From assembly GCA_034520625.1 (NCBI GenBank), contig JAXHNI010000007.1, positions 62,001 to 126,000 on the forward strand: 64,000 bases of DNA. Reading direction: 5' to 3'. The DNA comes from JAANXG01 sp034520625. Its GTDB lineage: Bacteria; Pseudomonadota; Gammaproteobacteria; Arenicellales; JAANXG01. Numbering within the stretch: position 1 is the first letter of the stretch; each line of letters starts with the position of its first letter. The notes beneath the pieces are model-generated. The model did no database searches and was not told the origin of the DNA. It worked only from the letters and a program-made list of their open reading frames with translations. This document shows, piece after piece, positions 9,601 through 18,094 of this stretch. Position numbers and translations under genes: made by a program.

Positions 9601-9836
9601 TCGATGATCTTGGCCACCACTTCCCACTGGACGGGCTCGACATAGGTCGCGTCCGCGAATTCCGGGTCCGTCATGATGGTCGCGGGATTCGAGTTCACCA
9701 ACACCACACGGTAGCCCTCCTCCTTGAGGGCCTTGCAGGCCTGAACGCCGGAATAATCGAACTCGCAGGCCTGTCCGATTACGATCGGGCCGGCCCCCAC
9801 GATCAGTATGCTTTGGATATCCGTACGCTTAGGCAT
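6609..9836 (-). CDS. carB: Carbamoyl-phosphate synthase large subunit
   Basis: Makes carbamoyl phosphate from bicarbonate, ammonia and two ATP for pyrimidine and arginine synthesis. The 1075-aa protein has the usual duplicated ATP-grasp halves (first beginning KRTDIQSILIVGAGPIVIG, second around KKIVVLGGGPNRIGQGIEFD) and a C-terminal MGS-like allosteric domain. The start at 9836 (MPKRTDIQ) matches the family; an ATG 7 codons earlier lies inside carA and is less likely. It overlaps carA by 8 bp and greA by 4 bp. Confidence 0.98.
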   Translation of the reverse strand: MPKRTDIQSILIVGAGPIVIGQACEFDYSGVQACKALKEEGYRVVLVNSNPATIMTDPEFADATYVEPVQWEVVAKIIDKERPDAILPTMGGQTGLNCALDLANHGVLEEYGVEMIGASREAIDMAEDRLLFKQAMARIGLDTVRGALAHSMEEAFQVQAMVGYPAIIRPSFTLGGSGGGIAYNREEFVDICERGLDASPTGELLIEECIVGWKEFEMEVVRDHRDNCIIVCAIENVDAMGVHTGDSITVAPAQTLTDKEYQIMRNASIAVLREIGVDTGGSNVQFAIDPENGRMVLVEMNPRVSRSSALASKATGFPIAKVAAKLAVGYTLDELRNEVTGGATPASFEPAIDYVVTKIPRFDFEKFPSADATLTTQMKSVGEAMAIGRTFQESLQKAVRSLETGTHGLEPQIEVDSGPDEVLDALAPWLKVPGAKRLWYVADAFRHDVPLDTVFELTGIDRWFLSAIRELVEIENEIAAAGPRGVSADALRDWKRRGFSDHRLASLLAIGEEAFRALRHAQNVRPVYKRVDTCAAEFPTATAYMYSTYEEECESNPGSRKKIVVLGGGPNRIGQGIEFDYCCVHAAMALKEDGYETIMVNCNPETVSTDYDTSDRLYFEPLTLEDVLEIIHVEQPAGVIVQFGGQTPLKLSRELEAAGAPVIGTSPEAIHRAEDREHFQSLIHELDLLQPANRTAVSPEQALQFAEEIQYPLVVRPSYVLGGQAMEIVHQREDLENYMRLAIRVSNESPVLLDRFLDDAIEVDVDAVSDGQSVVVGGIMEHIEQAGVHSGDSACSLPPFSLSDTVLETISAQTEQLARALNVVGLMNIQFAVKGDDVYILEVNPRASRTVPYVSKATSRPLAKIAARCMAGRTLAEQGVSGLILPDYYCVKEAVFPFIKFPGVDTILGPEMRSTGEVMGVGRSFGEAFGKSQQAAGSPVPMGGCALISVKQADQGRAIEIARYLSDNGFRLVATRGTAEALKQAGIEVTPVNKVKEGRPHIVDMVKNHQIDMIVNTTSGKQSVKDSYTIRREALQHKITYFTTLAAARAACEAHRVGTDYGVTSLQVLHAEISQ

Positions 9837-10995
9837 GTTCCACGGGCCCCCCGGCAAGCGCCTGTTGCTGCCCGTGCTCGCGCATCGTGGTCACGAACCG
9901 GTCGAACATCGGGGCAAGATCGTGCGGGCCCGGGCTGGCTTCGGGATGTCCCTGGAAGGAAAACGCCGGTGCGTCCGTGCATTCGATACCCTGGACCGAG
10001 GCGTCGAACAGGGATCGGTGCGTCACCCGGACATCGTCGGGCAGATCGTGCTCCCGCACCGCGAAACCGTGGTTCTGGCTGCTGATGAGCACCAGGCCCG
10101 TGTCCAGATCCTTGACCGGGTGATTGGCGCCGTGATGGCCGAACTTCATCTTCACCGTGGCCCCCCCGGCGGCCAGTGCCAGGAGCTGGTGGCCGAGGCA
10201 TATGCCGAACAGGGGCACACGGTGACGCAGGAACACCTTGATCGCGTCCACGGCATAGTCGCAGGGCTCGGGATCGCCGGGACCATTGGACAGGAATATG
10301 CCGTCGGGACGTTCAGCCAGGACATCCTCTGCAGGGGTCGTGGCCGGCACGACGGTGACCTCGCAGCCGCGGTCGGTGAGCATGCGCAGAATATTGTGCT
10401 TGATACCGAAATCGTAGGCCGCGACCCGGAACTGGGGCCGTGGATCCGTGCGGTAGCCCTCATCGAGGGACCAGCCGCCGCCGCGCCAGGTATACGCCTC
10501 GTCAGTGGTGACCTCCCGGGCGACATCCATGCCCTTGATGCCCGGAAACGCGCGCGCCGCTTCCAGCGCCCGCTCCGGCTCAGCGTCGGCACCCGCCCAC
10601 AGGCAGCCGTTCTGTGCCCCCTGCTCCCGGAGAATGCGCGTCAGCCTGCGGGTATCGATATCGCTGATGGCCACAAACCCCTGCTCCCTCAGGTATTCGT
10701 CCAGCGGCCGCTCCGAGCGCCAGTTGCTCACCAGGCGGGGCAGGTCCCGGATGACCAGGCCCGCGGCGTGGAGACGTTTGGACTCCATGTCCTCCGCGTT
10801 CACGCCGGTGTTGCCGATATGCGGGTAAGTCAGGGTCACGATCTGCCGGGCGTAGGACGGGTCCGAAAGAATCTCCTGGTACCCCGTCATCGCCGTATTG
10901 AAGACCACTTCCCCCACCGAATGCCCGTCGGCGCCGATGGAGCGTCCCCGGAACACGGCCCCGTTCTCCAAAGCCAGCACAGCGCTGTTGGTCAT
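9829..10995 (-). CDS. carA: Carbamoyl-phosphate synthase small subunit
   Basis: Glutamine amidotransferase subunit (388 aa) that supplies ammonia to CarB. The catalytic triad is visible as Cys266 (FGICLGHQ), His350 and Glu352 (GHPEASPGPHD). It is first in the carA-carB-greA run. The 270-bp gap upstream to dapB contains an intrinsic terminator (11044-11074), so carAB probably has its own promoter downstream of it, or the hairpin acts as a leader attenuator. Confidence 0.98.
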   Translation of the reverse strand: MTNSAVLALENGAVFRGRSIGADGHSVGEVVFNTAMTGYQEILSDPSYARQIVTLTYPHIGNTGVNAEDMESKRLHAAGLVIRDLPRLVSNWRSERPLDEYLREQGFVAISDIDTRRLTRILREQGAQNGCLWAGADAEPERALEAARAFPGIKGMDVAREVTTDEAYTWRGGGWSLDEGYRTDPRPQFRVAAYDFGIKHNILRMLTDRGCEVTVVPATTPAEDVLAERPDGIFLSNGPGDPEPCDYAVDAIKVFLRHRVPLFGICLGHQLLALAAGGATVKMKFGHHGANHPVKDLDTGLVLISSQNHGFAVREHDLPDDVRVTHRSLFDASVQGIECTDAPAFSFQGHPEASPGPHDLAPMFDRFVTTMREHGQQQALAGGPVEHA

Positions 10996-11043
10996 CGAAT
11001 CATCCGTCCGTCTGGTATTGGCCGGGGGCGCGGTTTCGCGCCC

Positions 11044-11074
11044 AAAAAAAGGGAGAAACCCATAGGTTTCTCCC
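11044..11074 (-). terminator. Intrinsic terminator between dapB and carA
   Basis: On the minus strand, GGGAGAAACC and GGTTTCTCCC form a 10-bp stem with a TATG loop, followed by seven T residues. It lies downstream of dapB and 49 bp upstream of carA. It is either the dapB terminator or a carAB leader attenuator. Nothing else is seen in the 10996-11265 gap. Confidence 0.85.
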
Positions 11075-11265
11075 CGCGTTGATCGATTGCGAATGTTGAC
11101 CTCATTAAAGGCCGCATTCTATGCAAAGCGGGCGGCGGGTTCAATCGCGCATGCAGCCGGGCAACGGCTCGGCTCGAATATGCGCGCCAGACATTCTGTC
11201 GGAAGCGGATATTCATCCGGTTTGACCCTCTGCACAATCAGGGAGTCCGGTGCCGAAGATCCGGC

Positions 11266-12057
11266 CTACAGCCCCAGCACGTCCTGCATGTCGTACAGGC
11301 CCGCATCCTTTTCCGCCAGCCAGGCCGCCGCGCGCAGCGCCCCGTTGGCGAAATTGAGCCGGCTGGTGGCCTTGTGGGTGATCTCGATGCGTTCGCCATC
11401 GCCGGCGAACAGTACCGTGTGCTCGCCGACGATATCCCCGGCCCGCACCGTGGCGAAGCCGATGGCACCGTCCGGGCGGGGCCCGGTGGGGCCATGGCGC
11501 TCGTATACCGCCACATCCTCCAGCCGGCGACCCAGGGCGCCGGCCGCCTTCTCCCCGAGCCGGAGCGCGGTCCCCGACGGCGCATCCGCCTTGTGGCGGT
11601 GGTGGGCCTCGATGATCTCGATATCACTGGAATCGCCGACCGTTCGCGCCGCCAGCTCCACCAGCCGGAAGCACAGGTTCACACCCACGCTCATGTTGGG
11701 CGCCAGAACGATGGCAATGTCCCGCGCCGCTTCCTCGATCTGCGCCCGTTGCCCGGAATCGAATCCCGTCGTGCCGATCACGATGCGCTTGCCCCGTGCC
11801 CGGCACCAGGCGACGTTCTCCAGCGCCGCGTCCGGCAGGGTGAAGTCCACCACGACATCCACGTCATCGCGCAGCGTCTCCGACGCCGCCACTCCCAGCG
11901 GCGGAATGCCCGCGACCTGCCCGGCATCGGTCCCGGCCAGCTCGCTGCCCCGCCGCACCGTGGCCGACGCCAGTTTCATGTCGTCCCGGGCCTGCGCCGC
12001 CTGCACCAGCGACCTGCCCATCCGTCCGTTTACGCCGGTTATACCGATACCAATCAT
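11266..12057 (-). CDS. dapB: 4-hydroxy-tetrahydrodipicolinate reductase
   Basis: NAD(P)H-dependent reductase (263 aa) of the diaminopimelate/lysine pathway. The N-terminal Rossmann motif is GITGVNGRMGRSL. The VDFTLPDA strand and the HHRHKADAPSGTAL segment with the catalytic His and substrate-binding Lys are present. dapB upstream of carAB is a common gammaproteobacterial order. Confidence 0.97.
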   Translation of the reverse strand: MIGIGITGVNGRMGRSLVQAAQARDDMKLASATVRRGSELAGTDAGQVAGIPPLGVAASETLRDDVDVVVDFTLPDAALENVAWCRARGKRIVIGTTGFDSGQRAQIEEAARDIAIVLAPNMSVGVNLCFRLVELAARTVGDSSDIEIIEAHHRHKADAPSGTALRLGEKAAGALGRRLEDVAVYERHGPTGPRPDGAIGFATVRAGDIVGEHTVLFAGDGERIEITHKATSRLNFANGALRAAAWLAEKDAGLYDMQDVLGL

Positions 12058-12150
12058 GCTTGCCTTCCTTCAGGATGCCGCCGCCCACCAGGCAGCGAGG
12101 TTCATTCGAGAGCACGCTGCTGTCAGCAACTGCCGGCCCGAGTATCCCAC

Positions 12151-12346
12151 TAGTGTACCCCGGTATCCGACCCGTCAGGGCCCAGAGCGGGCACGCAGGC
12201 CGTGGCCCGGTTTGTGGGCCAGCGACAAGGAGTGATGAGCCAGCGCCGGGGACCGCCCCCCAGGGCTGTCGAAAACAGGGATGTTTGAGCCAGAGCGTAC
12301 AGGGAAGTATTTACAGCGGCCCTGGGGGGCGGTCCCCGGCACTGGC
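12151..12346 (+). repeat. Structured palindromic repeat, copy 1
   Basis: Begins TAGTGTACCCCGG (12151), the same end as the other copies. The core palindrome has 28-nt arms at 12239-12266 and 12319-12346 enclosing a 52-nt loop shared almost exactly with copies at 42529, 44466 and 61854. The right end is not clear and may have been cut by the short inverted repeat at 12408-12486. The 12058-12477 gap between dapB and nfi otherwise shows no gene. Confidence 0.85.
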
Positions 12347-12407
12347 GGCCCGGCGATCCCGACCCTCTAACAGAACCTCTCTCCGCGGGCCGCTGAATGG
12401 GAAGTTC

Positions 12408-12486
12408 GGGCGACACAATCCTCGATTCTCCCGCCGGAGATAGCGCCGATGCTCGCTTCGTGCTTGAATCGAGTATCGTGTCCCCC
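12408..12486. repeat. Short inverted repeat overlapping the nfi start
   Basis: The left arm GGGCGACACAATCCTCGATT and the right arm (reverse complement) GGGGGACACGATACTCGATT match at about 18 of 21 positions, with about 35 bp between. The arm resembles the ends of REP/IS200-associated mini-elements known from many gammaproteobacteria (recollection). The right arm contains the GTG start proposed for nfi. Confidence 0.65.
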
Positions 12487-13149
12487 GAACCCCACGAATG
12501 GCCCACCCGGGTCGAGCAGGCCCGCGCGATTCAGGAAGCACTGCGCGACAGCGTGGAGCGCCGGGACGACTTCGGACGAATCGAGCGCATAGCCGGGGTT
12601 GACATCGGCGTCGACCGCCGCACAAACCGGGCCCATGCCGCGGTTGTAGTGCTCGACTATCCCGGCTGCCGGCCACTGGCCCAGGCCACGGCGCATCAGC
12701 CCATCCGTTTCCCCTACGTTCCCGGCTACCTCTCCTTCCGTGAAGTACCGCCCATCCTGGCGGCGCTGGAACAGCTCCCGGCGCCCCCGGATCTCATTAT
12801 CTGCGACGGCCATGGCATCGCCCACCCGCGGCGATTCGGCCTTGCCTGCCACCTCGGCGTACTGACGGGTCTCCCCACCATCGGCGCCGCCAAGAGCCGG
12901 TTGACGGGACACTACCGCGAACCGGGACCCGAAAAAGGGGACTGGAGCGAGCTCGAAGACCGGGGCGAAATCATTGGTGCCGTGCTCAGAAGCCGGGCCC
13001 GGGTCCAGCCGGTATTCGTTTCCACCGGTCACCGGGTGAGCCTGGCGTCCGCAGTGGAAACCGTGCTGACGTGCTGCCGGAAGTACCGGCTGCCGGAAAC
13101 CACCCGCGCGGCTCATCGTCTTGCCTCCGGCGACGGCAAATACGCCTGA
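12478..13149 (+). CDS. nfi: Endonuclease V (deoxyinosine 3' endonuclease)
   Basis: Cuts one phosphodiester 3' to deaminated bases such as deoxyinosine. With the GTG start at 12478 the protein is 223 aa and the metal and recognition residues are D42 (GVDIGVD), Y84 (VPGYLSFRE), E89, D110 (CDGHG) and K139 (AAKSRLTG), all conserved. A longer frame reaches ATG 12397 but its extra residues are translated repeat sequence, so the GTG is preferred. The start lies inside a repeat arm, so its expression signals may have been rewritten. Confidence 0.92.
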   Translation: MSPEPHEWPTRVEQARAIQEALRDSVERRDDFGRIERIAGVDIGVDRRTNRAHAAVVVLDYPGCRPLAQATAHQPIRFPYVPGYLSFREVPPILAALEQLPAPPDLIICDGHGIAHPRRFGLACHLGVLTGLPTIGAAKSRLTGHYREPGPEKGDWSELEDRGEIIGAVLRSRARVQPVFVSTGHRVSLASAVETVLTCCRKYRLPETTRAAHRLASGDGKYA

Positions 13150-13522
13150 TACCCCGGAACCCGGCAGCATGCCGTCCGCCGCACCCCGCGGCCCACGCAT
13201 TTCGCCTCCAGCGGTACCGGAGACTCATTCCGGCCCCGTGTTGTCGCCGGAACGAAAATCGCCGTCGCCGGCAAGACAGTGGCCACAATTGACTGCTCTA
13301 GAGTGCTCACTCCAGGAAGTTTCAGGCGGGAACATCGCCATGCCGGAGCGCCGCCGGGACCGATCTTATCGGACACCGGGCGGTTACCTCGTGCGTTTCA
13401 GCGTCGCGTCACGCCCTGGAAAGGCGAACGACTGTCGCCGGGAACCCCAGCCGCTGCCGCCAGGATCTGGCGCCGTGGGTCCCGGATCAACCGGGTGATC
13501 AAGTTCAAGAGGTAACAACAAG
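13150..13522. other. 373-bp gap upstream of the FAD/GcvT dehydrogenase
   Basis: No gene is supported here; short frames show no family features. The stretch 13350-13500 is rich in potential GC stems and could be a structured leader for the downstream gene, but no known riboswitch consensus (glycine, SAM, THF, cobalamin) was recognised. Confidence 0.4.
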
Positions 13523-16087
13523 ATGGCGCAGCTACCGAAAAGCGCGAATGTCGTGATCGTCGGCCAGGGAGGCATCGTTGGGGCGTCCGTCGCCCACCAT
13601 TTGATCGAGCGTGGCTGGGACGGGATAGTCGGTATCGACAAGTCCTCCATACCGACGGACATCGGCTCCACCGCCCACGCATCCGACTTCTGCTACGCCA
13701 CGTCCCACGACCACATGACGTGCTGGACGACGATGTACAGCATCGATTTCTTCGATAAACTCGGCCACTACGCCCGGGTCGGCGGCCTGGAAGTGGCGCG
13801 CGTTGACGACGACGAGCGCATGGCCGAGCTCAAGCGCAAGGTCGGCTCGGGCAAAGCCTTCGGCACCAACGCCAGCATCATCAGCGCCAGGGAAGCCAAG
13901 GAGAAGTTCCCGCTGCTGGAAGAGGATATGATCCAGGGCGCATTGTGGGACCCGGATGCCGGACTGGTGATACCCCGCTCCCAGACGGTGGTCGGAAAGC
14001 TGGTGGAACAGGCAGTGCAATCCGGCAAGCTCCAGTCCTTCGCCAACACCCCGGCCACGGGCCTGGACATCCGGGAAGGCCGTATCCGGGGCGTGGAAAC
14101 TCCCAGGGGCTACATCGAGTGCGAAAAGGTGGTGGTGTGCGCCGGCCTCTGGGGCCGGCTGATCGCCGAGATGGCCGGCGAGGATCTGCCCATCATGCCG
14201 GTGGACCATCCATTGACCTTCTTCGGGCCCTACAATGAGTTCGAGGGCACCGGCAAGGAGATCGGCTGGCCACTGCTGCGCGACCAGGGTAATTCGGCCT
14301 ACCTGCGCGATACCGGCGACCCGAAAACCGCCGAGGGCGGCCAGATCGAGTGGGGCTACTACGAGCAGACCGCACCGCGCCTGTGCCACCCGCGCGATAT
14401 CCTGGAGAAGGAACAGGCCCGGCTGTCGCCGTCCCAGCGGGACCTGGAGATGGAGCAGGTCATCGAGCCGCTGGAGAAGGCGATGGAGCTCACCCCCATC
14501 CTCGGTGAGCTCGGCTTCGACGAGAAACGATCGTTCAACGGCCTGCTGCAGGTCACCGCGGACGGCGGCCCCTCCATCGGCGAGTCGCCGGATGTAAAAG
14601 GCCTGTGGTACTGCGAGTCCGTCTGGGTCAAGGACGGCCCCGGCACCGGCAAGGTGATCGCGGATTGGATGACGGACGGGCGCTTCGAGCTGGACGTGCA
14701 CGGCATCGACATCGCCCGCTACTACCCGGTCCAGAAGACACCGACCTACATTTACGACCGCTGTTTCGAGACGGCCTTCAAGATCTACAACCCGCCGGTG
14801 CACAACCGCGAACCCTATTCAAAGGGCCGCAACCTGCGCCGCGGCCCGTTCTGGCCGCGTGAGCAGGAGCTGGGCGGCTATTTCATGGAAGCGGCCGGCT
14901 GGGAGCGCGCCCACGGCTACGCCTCGAACGAGCCCTTGATCGAGCAGTATGCCGACCAGGTACCGGAACGAAAGAACGAATGGGACGCCCGGCACTTCTG
15001 GCGCGTGTCCAACGCTGAGCAGCTTGCCATGAGCGAAGGCGTGGGCATGGTCAACCTGTCGCACTTCGCCATCTTCGACGTCTCCGGCCCGGACGCCGAG
15101 AGCCTGATGGAGTACGTCTGCGTGGCCAAGGTCGGCGGCAAGACCCCCAACGGTAAGGGCGTGTACACCCACTTCCTGGATGCCGCCGGCGGCATTGCGG
15201 CAGACCTGACCGTGATCCGCCTGGAGGATGACCGCTACCGCGTGGTCTGCGGCGGCGACACCGGTCACCGCGACTATGTGTGGATGATGCGCATGGCCGA
15301 AGAGCGCGGGCTCAAGGTTCGCATCGACGAGCGCTCCGACGAGATCGCCACGCTGGGCGTATGGGGCCCCAAGGCGCGCGAGACGCTGCAGAAAGTGGCG
15401 GACCGGCCGGAAGCACTCGATCCCGGGAACTTCCCCTTCGCCGCAACCCGGCACCTTCGCATCCGCGGCATTCCGATCTGGGCGTTTCGCATCTCCTACG
15501 TCGGCGAGCAGGGCTGGGAGCTGTACGTGCCCTTCAGCTACGGCCTGAGTCTGTGGGATATCCTCTATGAGCAAGGCGTCACCCCTGTCGGCGTGGAGAC
15601 CTACGCCAACAGCCGCCGAATGGAAAAGAGCCTGCGCCTGCAGAACGCCGATCTGCTTACGGAATACAACCTCTACGAGGCGGGCCTGGCCCGCCCCAAG
15701 GTCAAGCCGGCGGACTTCCACGGCAAGCAGGCCTACCTCGAACAGCGTGAGCGGGCGCATCAGCCGGCGTACCTGTGCACCCTGACCATGCAGGACAACG
15801 TCGACGCGAAGGGCGTCGCCCGCTACCCGGTGGGCAGCTGGCCCATCATGAAACCCGAGACCGGCGACGTCCTCATCGACGAAGTGGGCCGCCGTTCCTA
15901 CATCACCTCCATCGCCTACGGTCCATCCATCGGCAGGAATATCGCTCTCGGCTATCTGCCGAAGGCCTACGCCGAGGAAGGCAGAATTCTCACCATGGAG
16001 TACTTCTGCGAGCACTACCCCGTCAAGGTCGAGGCGGTGGGCTACCGGGCACTGTTCGATCCCGACAACGAGCGGATGAAGTCGTAG
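13523..16087 (+). CDS. FAD-dependent sarcosine/dimethylglycine dehydrogenase-like protein with GcvT domain
   Basis: An 854-aa two-domain enzyme. Residues 1-430 form a DAO-type FAD oxidoreductase with the dinucleotide motif VGQGGIVGASVAHHL and GSTAHAS, where the His matches the covalent-flavin His of dimethylglycine dehydrogenase. Residues about 430-850 form a GcvT/aminomethyltransferase domain that in relatives passes the methylene group to tetrahydrofolate. It probably oxidatively demethylates an N-methylated glycine such as dimethylglycine or sarcosine; the exact substrate cannot be read from sequence. AAGAGG precedes the ATG. No other subunits lie beside it, so it is probably a monocistronic unit. 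Confidence 0.85.
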   Translation: MAQLPKSANVVIVGQGGIVGASVAHHLIERGWDGIVGIDKSSIPTDIGSTAHASDFCYATSHDHMTCWTTMYSIDFFDKLGHYARVGGLEVARVDDDERMAELKRKVGSGKAFGTNASIISAREAKEKFPLLEEDMIQGALWDPDAGLVIPRSQTVVGKLVEQAVQSGKLQSFANTPATGLDIREGRIRGVETPRGYIECEKVVVCAGLWGRLIAEMAGEDLPIMPVDHPLTFFGPYNEFEGTGKEIGWPLLRDQGNSAYLRDTGDPKTAEGGQIEWGYYEQTAPRLCHPRDILEKEQARLSPSQRDLEMEQVIEPLEKAMELTPILGELGFDEKRSFNGLLQVTADGGPSIGESPDVKGLWYCESVWVKDGPGTGKVIADWMTDGRFELDVHGIDIARYYPVQKTPTYIYDRCFETAFKIYNPPVHNREPYSKGRNLRRGPFWPREQELGGYFMEAAGWERAHGYASNEPLIEQYADQVPERKNEWDARHFWRVSNAEQLAMSEGVGMVNLSHFAIFDVSGPDAESLMEYVCVAKVGGKTPNGKGVYTHFLDAAGGIAADLTVIRLEDDRYRVVCGGDTGHRDYVWMMRMAEERGLKVRIDERSDEIATLGVWGPKARETLQKVADRPEALDPGNFPFAATRHLRIRGIPIWAFRISYVGEQGWELYVPFSYGLSLWDILYEQGVTPVGVETYANSRRMEKSLRLQNADLLTEYNLYEAGLARPKVKPADFHGKQAYLEQRERAHQPAYLCTLTMQDNVDAKGVARYPVGSWPIMKPETGDVLIDEVGRRSYITSIAYGPSIGRNIALGYLPKAYAEEGRILTMEYFCEHYPVKVEAVGYRALFDPDNERMKS

Positions 16088-16134
16088 CGCTTCCGGTATG
16101 TAGAAACGACAAAACGGTCATTGCGAAGCTGTAG

Positions 16135-16152
16135 GTCGGGCGCGAGCCCGAC
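16135..16152. repeat. REP-like hairpin between convergent genes
   Basis: GTCGGGC-GCGA-GCCCGAC forms a perfect 7-bp stem between the convergent ends of the FAD/GcvT gene and the radical SAM gene. The flanking GTAGGTCGGGC and CCCGACATGCC sequence is typical of dispersed bacterial REP repeats. It may act as a bidirectional terminator, although no T-run is present. Confidence 0.55.
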
Positions 16153-16205
16153 ATGCCATTACAATCGGCCGGCATTGGCACCATCCCTACAGGCGTCATT
16201 ATTAG

Positions 16206-17243
16206 TCAACCGGTAGCGGGGTCATTGGCCTCGATTCGCCACGCCGTTCCATGCACCTCGTGGCCGAACAGTTTTTCCTCAGAAACATGGTCCCGAAGCC
16301 CCGCACCACAGTAATCCAGCATCTCGGTTTCGATTGCCGACGGGTATCCGAGCACGCCCCGGTGTTCCGTCATGGGCATGGCAAACAGCGGCTCGTCCGG
16401 ATACAGGCCGGCAATGCGGGCGTGGAAGTCCTTCGGCATACGAAACGCACCCAAAGTGACCGAATGCACTGAGACGGAATCGACCGCCTCGAACACGCGT
16501 TTGAACAGATCGTCATACTGTGTCCGGTAATCGGGATCGTATATCACCGGATCGAAGCGAAGCCCGATACGCCAACCCCGTTCGGCGAGCTCCCGGAGCG
16601 CCGCAATCCGTTTTTCCAGCGCCGGTACGCGGTGTTCCACGCGGCGGGAGACGGCTTCCGGAGTGAAACTGAATGCGACGACGACGTTCGGCAACGCCGA
16701 ACGGGCGCGCAGGCTCCGGATCTGCGTGCTCTTGGTGCGGACTTCCAGCCAGGCGCCGGGCAGACCCTCGAACAGGTCCAGCATTGACGCCAGAAAGCCG
16801 GTTACCGGCTCCAGGGCCAGGCTGTCGCAGTCATAGCCGGAAAAGAACCAGGGCTCGGTGCCGGTGTCCCGCTCCACCCTGTCCACGATCGCCCGCTCGA
16901 AATCCTCGAAGTTTACGAACACCACGTAGTGCGCTGAGCGGTACATGCCCTGCAGGAAGCAGTAGCGGCAGTCGTAGACACAGTTGAGCATGTGAGAAAA
17001 GTAGTAGTTGCCCCCGGAGCCCAGGCCATAGCCGTCCGGCACCGGCAGCACGAAGCTCTCGGGCTTGTGGGCGAGTATCAGGGCGGGCCGGCGCTTCTGG
17101 ATACGGAAATTCTGCGCCTTCGGGTTGAATACCTCGCGGTAATGCGTGCAGTAGATCCGCGTGGCGCCGGGGAAGCGGGCGGATATCCGCTGCGTACGGG
17201 GATGATCCCGGCACGCCTCCTCGATATAGATCAGGTCGATCAA
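16206..17243 (-). CDS. Spore photoproduct lyase family radical SAM protein
   Basis: A 345-aa radical SAM protein with the SPL-type cluster motif CVYDCRYC (Cys88, Cys92, Cys95) and a cysteine at position 139 (GYDCDSLA) near the place of the B. subtilis SPL hydrogen-donor Cys141. SPL reverts spore photoproduct thymine dimers; the role in a non-sporeformer is unproven. The start chosen is TTG at 17243, which overlaps the upstream stop by 4 bp (TTGA) and has a GGGGGAG ribosome-binding site. The longer open frame upstream is antisense-like junk within the preceding gene. It is the last gene of a three-gene operon. Confidence 0.8.
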   Translation of the reverse strand: MIDLIYIEEACRDHPRTQRISARFPGATRIYCTHYREVFNPKAQNFRIQKRRPALILAHKPESFVLPVPDGYGLGSGGNYYFSHMLNCVYDCRYCFLQGMYRSAHYVVFVNFEDFERAIVDRVERDTGTEPWFFSGYDCDSLALEPVTGFLASMLDLFEGLPGAWLEVRTKSTQIRSLRARSALPNVVVAFSFTPEAVSRRVEHRVPALEKRIAALRELAERGWRIGLRFDPVIYDPDYRTQYDDLFKRVFEAVDSVSVHSVTLGAFRMPKDFHARIAGLYPDEPLFAMPMTEHRGVLGYPSAIETEMLDYCGAGLRDHVSEEKLFGHEVHGTAWRIEANDPATG

Positions 17244-18094
17244 TCGACAATACTCCCCCGCCCGGTGCCCTCGTAGACGCGGTTCAGGCGGGCGCTGAGC
17301 TCGCCCAGCACGGACTTCGCCGAGGGACAGCGATTGAGGTCCGCGTCCAGCACGGGTTCGCCGCCGCCCAGCGTTTCCCAGCGGCGCAGGAGCTCCCGCA
17401 GCTGGCGCTGCTGGGAGACCGTGAAATGCCATCGGGTGGTGATATGGTCGAGCTCCGGCAGCCGGGGCCGGGACGCATCGGCGGCGCCGGCGAGACCAGC
17501 CAGCCCGGTCACGATGGCTTCGACGGCGGGCAGGTGCCGGACGATCGAATCCCTCACGCCATATCGATCCACGTTTTCCACCCCGCTGTCCCGGTTGTCG
17601 GAAATGATCTTGTAGACCTGGATCAGCTCACCGGTGGCGTAGCGCAGGGCCGTGGCGTAAAACGCGGATGCTTCCATGTCGTAGACGCAGGACTCGGGGT
17701 ACCCCGTCTCGGGCACATCCACGGTGCAGACCCGCTCTCCACGCCCGGGCATCTGGAGGATCTGCGGGGGGTACCAGCGTCTGCCGGTGGCGCCTTCGAG
17801 AATGCTCAACGCGTGAACGCCCTCCCCGACGGCATGGTTTCCGTGGCCGGCGATGCCGAGGTTCAGCCACGCGGGGATGCCTCTGTCCCGACCCTGCTCG
17901 CCCAGGGTGGCCAGGGTAGCCAGGGTGGCCACGCCCGCCGCACAAGCGACCCGGCCCGGCCCGGTGACAATCAGCCGCATTTCCTCGCCCCGGAAGACCC
18001 GGAACCCCACCGCCGCGCGGTCCTCCGAAAGCCTGAAGTGATCCACGAGCGGGCGTGATTCCGCCGACAGCGCCACCACGACATTGACCGTCAT
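17240..18094 (-). CDS. Nucleoside phosphorylase-superfamily protein
   Basis: A 284-aa protein of the PNP/UDP phosphorylase fold. It shows NLGIAGHGN, the YDMEASAFY motif that binds ribose in nucleosidases, and the ISDNRDSG loop near the catalytic Asp position. It is probably a purine or methylthioadenosine-type nucleosidase; the substrate is not evident. The C-terminal 70 residues are an extension beyond the core fold. Start overlaps the glycosyltransferase stop (ATGA) and its stop overlaps the SPL-like TTG start, so the three are translationally coupled. Confidence 0.8.
   Translation of the reverse strand: MTVNVVVALSAESRPLVDHFRLSEDRAAVGFRVFRGEEMRLIVTGPGRVACAAGVATLATLATLGEQGRDRGIPAWLNLGIAGHGNHAVGEGVHALSILEGATGRRWYPPQILQMPGRGERVCTVDVPETGYPESCVYDMEASAFYATALRYATGELIQVYKIISDNRDSGVENVDRYGVRDSIVRHLPAVEAIVTGLAGLAGAADASRPRLPELDHITTRWHFTVSQQRQLRELLRRWETLGGGEPVLDADLNRCPSAKSVLGELSARLNRVYEGTGRGSIVD

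Noticed and set aside
7470..10085. 871-aa open frame antisense to carB
   Set aside because: It is an antisense shadow of GC-rich codons; the real gene on the other strand has full CarB motifs.
13350..13510. Possible glycine or SAM riboswitch before the FAD/GcvT gene
   Set aside because: No conserved core of any known riboswitch class was found; left as a possible structured leader only.
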